From Desarmillaria ectypa (Eukaryota > Basidiomycota > Agaricomycetes > Agaricales > Physalacriaceae), in NCBI GenBank assembly GCA_030407005.1, contig JAUDYN010000001.1, positions 2,976,001 through 3,040,000 on the forward strand: 64,000 bases of DNA, written 5' to 3'. Shown one piece after another: positions 23,903 through 35,180 of this stretch. The notes under the pieces are model-generated. The model had not been told where the DNA came from. It worked only from the letters and a program-made list of their open reading frames with translations, and searched no databases. The first letter of the stretch is position 1, and the number at the start of each line of letters is the position of its first letter. Made by a program: the position numbers and the translations under genes.

Positions 23903-23938
23903 TATATAACGAGGAAAAATGCATTGCCAATAAACAAT

Positions 23939-24603
<665 letters not shown>

Positions 24604-24758
24604 GGTCACTCACTGGTAAGCTTAATACCCGGCACAACTCAGCGTGTGTCCCACACAAAAAAATTAAGTTCAATCTCCGCTTGAGAACTGTACAGCTACA
24701 ACTCTCGGGCCGCGGGCCGGGGAGTATGTTGAGTCCATGAGTAAGACGACATGGGTCG
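24604..24758. promoter_or_regulatory. Divergent promoter spacer, RPL12 / cyclin
   Basis: Only 155 bp separate the two start codons, which point away from each other. Both promoters, or one bidirectional promoter, must lie here or overlap the 5' ends. No TATA box is obvious. Confidence 0.5.
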
Positions 24759-25532
24759 ATGAAAGTCGACCTTCCCGCTGCGTTTGAAGATGCGCCGATC
24801 AGTGACCTCATCGTGCTCATAGGTGAGCCCGCCCTTTATCCCGCCCTTTCTATCCCGCCACTTCTAACCCCGACCCTCTCGAAGCCGACATGCTCGAACG
24901 TTTAATGTTCCACAATGACCGTATCGCTCTCAGCGCTCAATCACTCACGCGCTTCCACTCTCGCTCCGCTCCCTCCATCTCAGTCCTCGATTACCTCTGC
25001 CGTATCACCCGCTTCATCAACGTCGAGCGCTCCTGCCTCCTCGTATCCCTTTACTACATCGATGCCATTTGCGCACGCCACCCCCTCTTCACGCTATCCT
25101 CACTTACTTGCCATCGGTTCCTCATCACCGCCATCGCTGTATCCAGCAAGTGTCTATGTGATACCTTTTGTACTAACGCGCTGTACGCAAAGGTCGGTGG
25201 GATCAGCGTTACGGAGCTTAATATCCTCGAGAGGGTGTTTTTGCAGATGATCGATTGGCGTTTGATGGTACTTTTTTTTTGGTTCGACTCTTTTTTTGCG
25301 GATCTTGCTGATGATGGACAAGTGCACCCGTGAGATCCTCTCAGAGTACTACATAAACCTCGTTAAGACGAACGATTCGGGAAAGTACGCTATTGCTAAC
25401 GACGACGACGACGCCAACTCCCCCATGGCCGTCCAGCCCCGCAAACCCTCCGTACCCCCACAAGACATCTCCCAACGACCCACTATCGAGCAAAATATGG
25501 CTTTTGCGGCTCATCAGAGAGGCGAGGGGTAG
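24759..25532 (+). CDS. Pho80-type cyclin, probable Pho85 CDK partner
   Basis: The protein starts MKVDLPAAFEDAPISDLIVL. The cyclin box follows: IADMLERLMFHNDRI, SLTRFHSRSAPSISVLDYLC, NVERSCLLVSLYYIDAICAR, LSSLTCHRFLITAIAVSSK, and YAKVGGISVTELNILERVFL. The motifs RFHSR, SVLDYL and KVGGI mark the Pho80/PREG subgroup, which binds the Pho85 kinase and represses the phosphate starvation response in yeast. Exons are 24759-24822, 24885 to about 25266, and about 25320-25532. The C-terminal extension has a short Asp run (NDDDDA) and Pro-rich sequence. The exact regulatory pathway is inferred from family only. Confidence 0.85.
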
Positions 25533-25677
25533 CTCTAGAACACCCTAATTTATTCATTCATTTTAACATGAAACAAACGAACGGTGTGCAAGATGCATAG
25601 ATTGAAGTTGTTGTCAATGAGCTTTCCTTGTGTCTTTAGCAGGTTCATAGGTAAATGATTGTCCATATTAGAATGTA

Positions 25678-25749
25678 ACGCCGATGGTGAAACGGTTATC
25701 ATGCTTGCCTTCCAAGCAAGCGGTAGGGGTTCGACTCCCCTTCGGCGTA
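25678..25749 (+). tRNA. tRNA-Gly (anticodon TCC)
   Basis: A 72-nt cloverleaf. The acceptor stem ACGCCGA pairs perfectly with TCGGCGT, with discriminator A. The anticodon stem CTTGC/GCAAG has loop CTTCCAA, with anticodon TCC at 25711-25713. The T arm is AGGGG-TTCGACT-CCCCT. There is no intron. A run of six T at 25769-25774 fits a Pol III stop. Confidence 0.95.
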
Positions 25750-25768
25750 TGGGGAGTCTCACTCATCA

Positions 25769-25774
25769 TTTTTT
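25769..25774 (+). terminator. Pol III T-run terminator of tRNA-Gly
   Basis: Six consecutive T begin 20 nt after the tRNA 3' end, as expected for RNA polymerase III termination. Confidence 0.7.
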
Positions 25775-26544
25775 CTCTTTAACAGCCTAGGTCTTGCAGG
25801 CCTACAGCGCGGGCCACTGCCAGTGTTAGTGAACAACAAAAGGCTATTATACATATGTAGCTCTTGTGGATGGATTTGGCTTTCAAAGTAGGGGTTTAAC
25901 TTTCCTTTAGTATTATATACCTGATGGTGGAAATCTACCCTTACGCCCCTGGGAGGAAATTCCCCACTTCTCGGAAAGGTGACAGCTCGCAGCTTTACGT
26001 CTAAATGTTCATTTTCTCGGATCCTGCCCTTGCATCAATACCTGCCGGTACCTGTTAAGCGAAACTGCGGATCCAGGTCCCAATCTCCATAAATATCTTC
26101 TGCGGGCCACCCACACGATAATCGCACATTGCCACACTCCCCCGTCTTTCACTCTTAGCAACCGGTCTCATTAGAAGCACTTACTTGTTCACACACGCAT
26201 GATTAACAAACACACCTCCTCCACTCTCCTAGCATTAAATATCCCTTACTAGTACCTCGTAATAATTGCACAAAAGATGAAAGTATACTCTTGGTGATGA
26301 CGGATGGGTTAACGACCTTGCAACAACAACAACAAAGAAAAACATGAAGAAATGAAAAGGGAAGAAAAAGATCAGTGATGTGTGTGTGGTGTGTACGCGT
26401 AGAACATGGCGTCTAAGAAAACAAAATGTCCTGTGTTTTGTTTGTGGGTTATGATACACAGGGCACGGGGTGGAAAAGAAAACCGTGACGCGCGTCCACG
26501 CACGCACCTACTATGGATATTACACAAAACCACCGCCGCCCCCT
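25775..26544. other. Intergenic region
   Basis: About 770 bp between the tRNA and the stop codon of the minus-strand kinase. It includes the kinase 3' UTR and a short CAA-type microsatellite near 26320. I see no gene. Confidence 0.5.
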
Positions 26545-29500
26545 TTACCGCCTCAGTGCACTCAACATCTTCGCCAGCGCATTGATCTGACCGCGCTGCA
26601 CCTTCTTCGGATACCCGTCTTCGTCCCCAGAGCCATCCCCAAGTCCGAGAGACGTCGTACTCGTCGTCGCATCTCGCCGTCGGTCCTCAGAGATCGTGTC
26701 CAGGTGTACGTCTTTAGGCTTCCGAGACCGTTGCTTCCGCGCTGGCGGCGAACCAAAGAGATCTCCTTCTGGGTTGGGATACTGACCACGGGGCAGCTGG
26801 TCCAGTTCCCATGGTACACCATCCATGACTGTAGATTATTATCCTTGGTTAGGTTCGCTCGACAAGTAGATAAGTAAAATATACTCACTCTTGACGTTCT
26901 TGGGAACACCTTGCGGAAGATAAGAAGACGAATGCGAAGACGGTGGCGGCTGGCCCTTGCCCGTCCTCCAACTCGTCGCCGAAACACTCGTCGCAGTAGT
27001 AGACACACTCCTCATGCTCGCATTGCTATACCTCGTAAACGCACTCGTCGAGGTACCCGCACTTGAACTTGTCGTGCTCATTGAATTGCGCCAGTTACCA
27101 GACGTGATCGAACTTGAGCTCGACGCCAAGGGACGTCCGCTACGTGTACTGTTCGGCGAGACACCTCGGTTCGAGCGGCCGCCAGCCGTATCGTGCACCC
27201 AACGTTCGATGCTCGGATTCGGAGACAGTCCCTGGTGATGGGGAAGAAGTGGCGGGTTCGGACTCCGGCTCGGTTGCGAACCATGAGGTGACCGCGATCC
27301 ACGCGCACGGCGGCCTCTGCCCCATGTTTCATCTGATACCGACGTCGAATGCACGACGGGTGCGTCCAGACTCATAATCAACGAAGTTACATTGCTCGCC
27401 GTTGCCGACATCGGCGATACACTCACGTCCATAGATTTCAACGATGGCACCGACGGCTCTTCTAGCGGTGACATTCGCCCATTTGCTGCAGCAGATGCCA
27501 GGTTAGTTGAGCTCGCTTTTCCAAAACTCAACTTCCACTTGGATGGCTTCTTTACAGGTACGTGGAGCGACGTAGTTGACGTCGACACATGCACGCCGTT
27601 CGGTGGAGGCGGCAACGTCGACGTCGACGACGGCAGTTGGGGTGCAGCCATAGGTCTGTGTTTCGATAGTAAGGGAGTGGGCAATGCATACATCGAGACA
27701 GGCTCGTACGGGGTACTGCGCGAGCGACGACTCGACGTATCGGAAGTCTTGGACATGTGAGACGAGGTCACAGACGGCGCTTTTGAGGCTTTGCTGATCT
27801 CTCTTGCCAGAGACTGGGATGCGACCGCGAGGGTCGTCAATGTGTCATCTTTCGGACTGGGCGTCGTAGGCGTCGCTGCAGTCGCTCCCTTACCCTTTCG
27901 TGCTCCACGCTTCCGCCTCTTGTTGGTCGACGTCGAGCGTGAGGTCATCAAGATACCTTGGGCGCTAACTTGTTCCGTTTCTTCCTGTTCTTCGACTTCT
28001 TGATCGATGACCGTCGACAATTCGGAAGCCTCCGGTCTCTCATATGCAGGCTCGAGTGACGGAGCGCGTGAGAGTGATCGGATGGGAATGGCAGGTGTCC
28101 GTATGGACGATGGCGCATTGGAGGCCTGCCTAGACGTTGGACGGTGTGATGGTGGTACAGAGGAGGAAATAGGGTGTCCCTGGGTAGAACTAATGGAGAG
28201 ACCACGTTGGTGGGACGGCATGGTATGGGCCCCCAGAAGGTCCGGAAGATCTTTTGCCCATGATCCAAAGTCAGCAGCTAAGATGCGTTTTGAATCGTCA
28301 TCGGAATCATCAAGAACGTTGAAAACCCGGTTGGCGAGCATCTCCGCAACTGGGCGTGTCATGCCCGTGAACCGTTGCATAAAAAAGTTGACCGGGGATT
28401 GTCGAAAAATGTCAAAAGAATTACAGGCTCCTTGAGAGGTGTCTGTCCAGGGGTTATAATGATACAGCCTAAGAAACTCGGTTAAACACTGAAAAATTAG
28501 ACAAATTACTCCGGCGTACATGTTAATGAGCACGATGCCTAGCGACCAAACATCAGCAGCTCGGGGGCGATAGGTAGGGGCTACATTATTTCTGCATTCT
28601 AAAAATGAAATTTGAATCAAAGATGATCAAAAATCAGAGTTGACCGACGTACCATAACTCATGTAAGGCGCACTGCCGCAATCCATGTCAGAGGATTCGA
28701 CATCAGTGGTCGACAGACCAAAATCAGTAAGCTTGACGATGACTTTACGTTCCTGTCGGCCATCACTTGTCGTAGTCCAACCATCGGTGACGATAAAGTT
28801 TTCTGGCTTGATATCGCGATGGTAGACTTGCTGCGCATGGCATGCGGCCACAGCGTCACACATCTGGGAGAACATAGATGATATGAGGCGAAGGCGCGTT
28901 CGGGAAAGGAGTTGAGAAGGATGCAGGTTTGAAAGTAGACTAGGAGTAGGGGGTGTTCGTGATGACGTAGAGGAAGGATCAGTACAGGTTGGAGAATCGG
29001 CTTCATAATGATCGCGGGCTTGCTCGAGAAAATAAAATAGGTCTTCACCGGGGACATACTCCAGGAGAAGCAGGAGAAAAGAAGAAGTTTCAAAAGTGCG
29101 ATAGAGGGTGACAATGTTGGGATGCGAAGAGAGGGACTGGTGAATAGTAGCCTGGAAAGAGAAGTTGAACAAACTGGTAAGAGCGCAAGAAAGACATGGC
29201 GTACCTCTGACATCTGTGCTGCTAGAGCCTCCTCGTCGAGGTTCGCTTTAGATAAGCACTTGATGGCAAATTCGCGCCCATAGACGGTTGAAGGATTGCG
29301 GGGAGCAGACAAATCGTCAATGTCCATTGTACCGACGGTCGCGGGATGACCATCCTCAGAGGGCGGAGGACGATAAAGGACTTCTCGCACTAGATAAACG
29401 ACTGCGTAGCTGCCAGCGCCAAGACGACGGACGACCTCCAACTCCTGGGCAGGCTCCTCGATATTGGGAGAGTCTGGAGGTCCAGAAGGGTTGGCACCTA

Positions 29501-29933
29501 TAGAGACAAGCCGAACAACTTGACCCTGAAGCATGGCGCCTACACCGACGGCATCGCCTGGGAAAAGGACGTCGCCTATGGTAGAGGAAGGACGTGAGCT
29601 GGCTGGGGATTTTGAAGAAGCAGAACGGGGAACGGGGACAGCGATAGAAGCCTGCCGAGACGAGATATGCAGGTTCCGGGGCAGCTTTGGGGAAGGGGCG
29701 GTGGGAGAAGGGGTAGGATTAGGACGAGAAGAAAAGAAATTAGGAAGAGGAGGAGGTTGACCAGTATATTGAGGCGTCACAAACGCATCTTTGTAGACAC
29801 GCTTGGTGGTCAAAGGACGGGGTTCATTACGGGTATTTTCACCATTGGAGCTGAAGAAGTGGTGATGGTCTGTGGCGACTGAACGTTTGACCTTGGGCGA
29901 CGAAAGCGGACGAAGAACAGGATACTGCAACAT
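26545..29933 (-). CDS. Ran1/Ksp1-like serine/threonine kinase
   Basis: The start is MLQYPVLRPLSSPKVKRSV. A Pro/Ser-rich region of about 160 residues precedes the kinase domain. Catalytic features are RRLGAGSYAVVYLVRE (glycine loop), REFAIKCLSK (ATP lysine), LLLLLEYVPGEDLFYFLEQA, VYHRDIKPENFIV, KLTDFGLST, GSAPYMSYECRNN (split by an intron) and ADVWSLGIVLINM. SAPYMSYEC instead of APE is usual for the Ran1/Pat1/Ksp1/Vhs1 group. The C-terminal half is Ser/Thr-rich and ends NALAKMLSALRR after an intron near 26830-26890. Relatives link nutrition to meiosis, TORC1 or stress. Substrates here are unknown. A 30-residue insert lies between the EYVPGEDL helix and the catalytic loop. Confidence 0.85.
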
Positions 29934-30496
29934 GAGACTGAAGAGACCTTGAATCTCTAAGGAATCTCAATCAAGAGATGGCGAAAAGGGCGAATCGCTT
30001 GCAATCCGTTCAGACGAGACCGGCTAATGTCTGAGCAAGTCAAGGCTGCAGAACATGCAGAAGATAAGGGCGACGTCGTCTGGGCTCCAGCAAGACCGTC
30101 AACGGGGGGTGAACGACGTCCCGTCGCCGTCGTGCGGTGGGAGTAATGACCTGAGAGTGAACCTGGCGGGCTTTGAATTAGTGCTGTGCAATAGGCGAGT
30201 CAACAAGAGTAAGAAATCGTGAAAGGCGACTTGTGGCCTCAACAGCGGCCGCAACGACGAGCACGATGGTAAGAAAGAAAGTGGCAAAAGAAAGATATAC
30301 GTACGGGCAGAAGAGAGACGATGAGGGAGTAGAAGAAAGAGGAAAGGTGCAAATGGACCAGATGCTATGTGACCACATGGACGGGCGGCTTCTAAGCATG
30401 CAGCCACATGTGCCCATATGTTACTCAACGATCGTACGGTGCCAAGGGTAGATTCAATACAAACAAGTGCAGCTCGCGAGGTACTGAATCTATTCT
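29934..30496. other. Intergenic region, kinase promoter and UTP6 3' end
   Basis: 563 bp between two minus-strand genes. A 141-codon minus-strand frame overlaps it but has no recognisable features and runs into the end of UTP6. I treat the stretch as kinase promoter and leader. Confidence 0.5.
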
Positions 30497-32742
30497 CTAC
30501 ATATCTTTTAGTATTTCTTCCCATTTCTCTGTATATCCCCCCTGTAACATTATCGCGCCGGCTTTTTTCCCCTTATCGTGCTGCAACAGCCATTTAGCCC
30601 ATTCCGTGGTCGCCGTTTCCGCATCTTTTCTTCGCCAGACTTGGTATACTTCTTCCAGCATCTCTTCCTTCCCAGCCTTCGCCTCGAGCCTAAATACTTC
30701 TCCCCAAATTCTGCCTGTCGTGAGATAAGCATTGTCCATATGGCGTACTCTGTCCCACTCCGAGCGTTTCGTATGCTGATCCGAACTCTGCCCGCTTTTC
30801 GGCACTGTTCGGTCCTTATACAATACCGTCACATACCTCATCAGTATCATCTCGTGCACGGCAAGTAAGCCCATACTCATGCTCTCCTTAGCCAGGCCCT
30901 GTAATGTACCTCAGTCAATATCGTGGGACATATAGCAACTTCCACGCAGTCGTTACTTGCCTCGTGAAGCCTTTCCAGGTGCTCCATACTGATCGCACCA
31001 TAGTTCTCAAGTCCCCACTGCCACACCGACGCAATTTCGTCTTCCGATCCTGCCACTGATCGTCGTGCTTCCTCCCATGCTTTCTCGAATATTTCCTTGC
31101 TTCCGTGCTGCTTCTCAGCTGCTAGCCGTTCTAGCCACACGCTCGCCGCCTGTGGACAGCGGGATGTATATTTTCGTGCCTTTTCAACAACTCTGGATTC
31201 CCCGGCGCCGTGGCCTAAAACTCTAATATGAACCGATAAGAGCGATGGAGACTTCCTGTGTCCGCTGATTACTCTTTCCAGGGACCCGATAAGATATAAT
31301 TTCTGAGATTCAACGTTAGCACCAGAGCTCTTGAACCCGAGTGGAACATACCAAATTCTCATCAATCGCCGCCTTGCACCATTGTTCAACAAAATTGCCG
31401 TATCCTTCGAGCACCCCTTCTTCCCCGCCATCAGTCGCGCCCATCAACATCTCATTTGCTTTACGTATTCCTTCCACCAGCTCGCAGCCTGCCATGTCAG
31501 ATCCTAAGAATCTGCTGGCAAGTAATTTCATACTGCGTGGGTGCTCATGCAATCGCTGCCGTAATAGATCATCAAGGTGTGCTACAAGTGACTCCCGCAG
31601 ACTTGGTTGAACCGGATATTGCGTTATCACGTCGTTCAATGATTCGAACAGTTCAATTTTGGGTAATGCTTCGATGGTGTTTTAGAACAAGCGGCAGAAT
31701 AAACGGACATTATGTACTCACCTTCAACTGCATTAGAGATAACAGATTTCACAATTGCTCCCTTCATGATCTCTTTCCGTGCTTCTTCTCCCTCGTCTTT
31801 CTCCGCATCATCGTCGACCTCGATTGGAATAACATCATCCTGACCTCGAAACTCGTCGATCATCAAGGCCCTGTCTCTTTCAGTCGCCGTTTTGTCATCT
31901 TCTTCGATACCAAGCACGTCCCATCGCCTCCGCAGGCTCTCAATGAACCCCAATTCCATTTTCACATACTCTCGCCACATGTCAATGCTATCGGCATTTA
32001 ACCGTATGCCGCGTTGGAGTAGCGCACGAGCTGCAGACGGAGAGAGGTGGGAAAGCTCATGGGACGCTGCAAGGATATATAAAGCAGGGGTATTGGGATG
32101 CAATTGTAGAGCCCTACACCTGATCAGGACTCGTGTAAACACAATGTGATACAAGAGACTTACCTAGCAGTTACGCGTCCGACGAGCGTCCGTGCTCCTT
32201 CCCGTCTGGCAAGCTCAATATACTGTATCCATAGACCCACGTCAGACCTGAATCTTTTGATAGCACGTTCAAATATGTGAAACTGCCGTCGAACGAAAGC
32301 ATAGTCGGATATTGTAGCCGGTGAACGGGGAAGATCTATCAGACCAGGTCAAAAATTACCCTCATGCGACCGCCTGGTTACTCACTGAGTCGTTCGGTCC
32401 GTTTTCTTCTCAGTTGTTCGAGGCCCATTTCATAGGCAGCATATCGCAGGAAGTCTGCCTTTTTAGCGACTCGTCGGACCAACGCGGTCTCAAACGCGGT
32501 GCGTTTTTTTACTATAAGTTTCGTCTCTTTCTGTAATAGAACAATGCTATATCGTTGAAAAATTCTTCTTGCTATAGGGCGCTTGGATGGTGTATGGATA
32601 CTTACGATAGTGAACAAATTTTTTTCGATGAGATCTTTTAGCTCTGCAAGCATCTACATAAAATGTTCTCATCAACATGTTTTCATCTTTTTATAGAGAA
32701 AAGATAAAATACCTGCTCCTGCTGGAACTGGACCCTCTCCAT
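30497..32742 (-). CDS. UTP6: U3 snoRNP protein Utp6 (HAT repeats)
   Basis: This is part of the small-subunit processome needed for 18S rRNA maturation in the nucleolus. It starts MERVQFQQEQ, joined by splicing to MLAELKDLIEKNLFT, the conserved Utp6 N-terminus. It continues RPIARRIFQRYSIVLLQK, RTAFETALVRRVAKKADFLR and YAAYEMGLEQLRRKR. HAT-type half-TPR repeats follow (HIFERAIKRFRSDVGLWIQY, LHPNTPALYILAASHEL, LNADSIDMWREYVKMELGF). An acidic run (EVDDDAEKDEGEEARKE) precedes the C-terminal repeats, and the protein ends YTEKWEEILKDM. At least eight short introns interrupt it. The length, about 600 residues, is normal for fungi. Confidence 0.88.
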
Positions 32743-32882
32743 GATGTCAGGTGATGTGATTTAGCGAGGAACGGTGGGTAGAGGTGAGGGTACGTGAATG
32801 TGTCTGAAAGAGGCAATGTCGTCCGGATCAAGGTTATCAGCTGAGCCAATTGGCGTTTCCAAGTTGAGCACCACCATCATCT
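32743..32882. promoter_or_regulatory. Divergent promoter spacer, UTP6 / Ser-rich gene
   Basis: 140 bp separate the start codons of UTP6 (-) and the Ser-rich protein (+). No TATA box is evident, so a compact bidirectional promoter is likely. Confidence 0.45.
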
Positions 32883-34961
32883 ATGCCACCACCGAAAAGC
32901 CATAGGGTGCATTCTACGAGCAATATTCGCTCACATTCACGCTCTTCTTCGTCGACAAAGCTATCAGGAAATGTGCAGACAATCCAGAAGGACTTTGTCC
33001 AGCCGAAAGGTCTTGAAAAAACGAAGAAAATCAGTCATGAGGTGCGTACATCTACCTCTGTCGCATCTATCATTTTTCTAATCTCTTTTCTTATCGGATA
33101 GCATACTAGGACCACCTCGCTACTTCCACGTACAAACAGCGCAGTCCGGGTAGAAGCGAGAGAACGGGAGCACCAAATAGCGCCTCCATCGAAACGCCAG
33201 CCTCCTTCAACAACGGCGAGCACGAACAAGGCGAACGGGTCCAAGTTGAAAGGTGGCTTCACAATCAGTATTGATTCGGAGAACGATGACGACGCATGGG
33301 TGTCTAGCGAGGCTGACACGTCCACTGAATCAGTGAACTTGGCCCGTGAATCGGATCCAGATAGCGATACAGAGAACGCCTCTACGCCCATTGCCCGCGA
33401 GTCATCCATGCTACGTCTAACGAAACGGACACTATCGACACAGAACGCTACTGCTAAGCGATCCGGCTCAGAAACGGGCTTATCTAGGATAAACACAGCG
33501 AGGCCAGCGGATGCAAACGGGTCCAGTAAGGGCGTTGCTCAAAGGAACAGTGCACCTCGGTTGGAGCGAATGGGGTCACAGCGTCGGGTCTCGCAGATTT
33601 TCAAAGCACCTCCAACGCCCGTCACCTCACCTCCACCACCGTCTGCAGAGCTTAATCATCATGATTCACGTCCGGTCGGACCTTCCACACAGCCTCAGTC
33701 TCAACTTCTTACACCTCCTGAACCAGCACCAAAAATTAATGGCAATATCCTTGCTAAGATGCAACCACCGCCCACGTTCTCACCCGGCCAGAGTAGCCAT
33801 CACCCAGAGTCGCCGTATCAGACGGATGCTCTTTCCAATTCCTCGTATCAATTCGCCTCCCCAGACGAGACGGCCAGGCAGAACCAAGCTCTCAGACACG
33901 TCACCGCACCAGGTAACGACACGGAGGCCAGACCAATGCCTCATCATTTCCAGAAAATCAATGGCTCACCGATTTTGCACCGCGGCCCACCCCCCGGCTA
34001 CTTGCAGCAAAGGAGCGATAGACAACCTCGTTATCTTGACGATTGTCGCTTGATGGATCCTCCAGCAGCAGCTCGCTTTGCTGAGGCTATCGCAGCCCAG
34101 GACCAGGATCCAGCTGAGCTCGCTGCGCTTCTGTCCAAGCCTAGTTCTCCCAATGTTACGGAAAGCAGGCTATATCCAAGACCCGGAAAGAGTCCTGGAG
34201 ATGCTTCAAAGTCAACAGCCGTTAGGGCAGTCTCAGGGCAAGTTCAGGGCCAAACCGATAACTCTTCTGGCAATCGTCGGCATAGTTCCGCCATTGTCCC
34301 AAGTGAATCTGCCAGTGGCTCGACATCTCCCCGTTCCAAGCACCATTCCCGGCCCTCCTCCGTTTATTCTGTTTCCAGCAAACATCTCCGGCCTCATCCT
34401 TTGATACGAGGCCAAACCCATGGACCATCAGGTATACAGTCCAAACCAGCGCCATTGGCGCCCTTGACTGTCATACCCGATTCTACCTCTCAGCTCTCCA
34501 GCTCTGTCCCTAATGTCAGTAGCCTGAACAACCTTACCGACAGGCATGCGCCAACCTCTCCGGTGTCTTCATTGACCGCTCCTCCTTCTCCTAATGCACC
34601 TCTCGCAACTCAATCACCATTCCGTCGGTCCTCAGTGTCCTCAGCCCGAAGTGTATCCACTCTACCTGTCACGACATCTGTTAAAGAGGCACGAATGAAG
34701 CCCGACAGACATCGAACACTGTCCACCATCTCATCGTCATCCTCCATAGCCGCCCTTTCCTCTTTGGTCCATCTTCCTGTCACCACATCTCATCGGATAT
34801 CACTCTTCCCTCCTATTGATGAAGACGTTGGGAAGATTCATCCTCTTCTTCCTCCGCCTTATGCGGAGAACCATCTCCAGTTTTTGGCCCACCGATCCCC
34901 ATTAAGGACATCTTACGATCGGGTGATGCGAGCTAAGACAGCAGCAACAGCAGGACGCTAG
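32883..34961 (+). CDS. Unrecognised Ser/Pro-rich protein
   Basis: It starts MPPPKSHRVHSTSNIRSHSR. One intron (about 33042-33102) joins KKISHE to HTRTTSLLPRTN, and the rest is a single long exon. About 670 residues are nearly all low complexity: Ser/Pro/His-rich with a short acidic piece, GGFTISIDSENDDDAWVSSE. The C-terminus looks more ordered (KIHPLLPPPYAENHLQFLAH, then SPLRTSYDRVMRAKTA). The Asp-Asp-Asp-Ala-Trp piece recalls fungal nutrient regulators of the Mks1/DUF3295 kind, but the likeness is too short to use. It is probably a disordered nuclear or cytosolic regulator. No enzyme motif is present. Confidence 0.75.
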
Positions 34962-35180
34962 TTGCAGTATTTCTAATCTCTTACATTTGATTCCCCCGTC
35001 GAGCGCTACCATGTCTTCTAGGTATTGGACACTTTACATTATTGTACTCTAAAGCAATTCTGCCGTTCTTTTTTTATCGTGTATTGCATCAATATCATTG
35101 CAGCTATGATGGGATGTAATGTTGTTATGTTAGTCAAATATTCCAGTAGCGGACTATATTCGTCAGAGTATGACATTTCA

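Noticed and set aside
26235..26507. Minus-strand ORF rich in Phe and Val
   Set aside because: Low-complexity DNA downstream of the kinase stop; no family features.
30099..30524. Minus-strand ORF of 141 codons upstream of the kinase
   Set aside because: It overlaps the end of UTP6, has Leu/Pro/Ser composition of CT-rich leader DNA and no recognisable domain.
33511..34404. Additional plus-strand ORFs within the Ser-rich gene
   Set aside because: Alternative-frame shadows of a single long Ser/Pro-rich exon.
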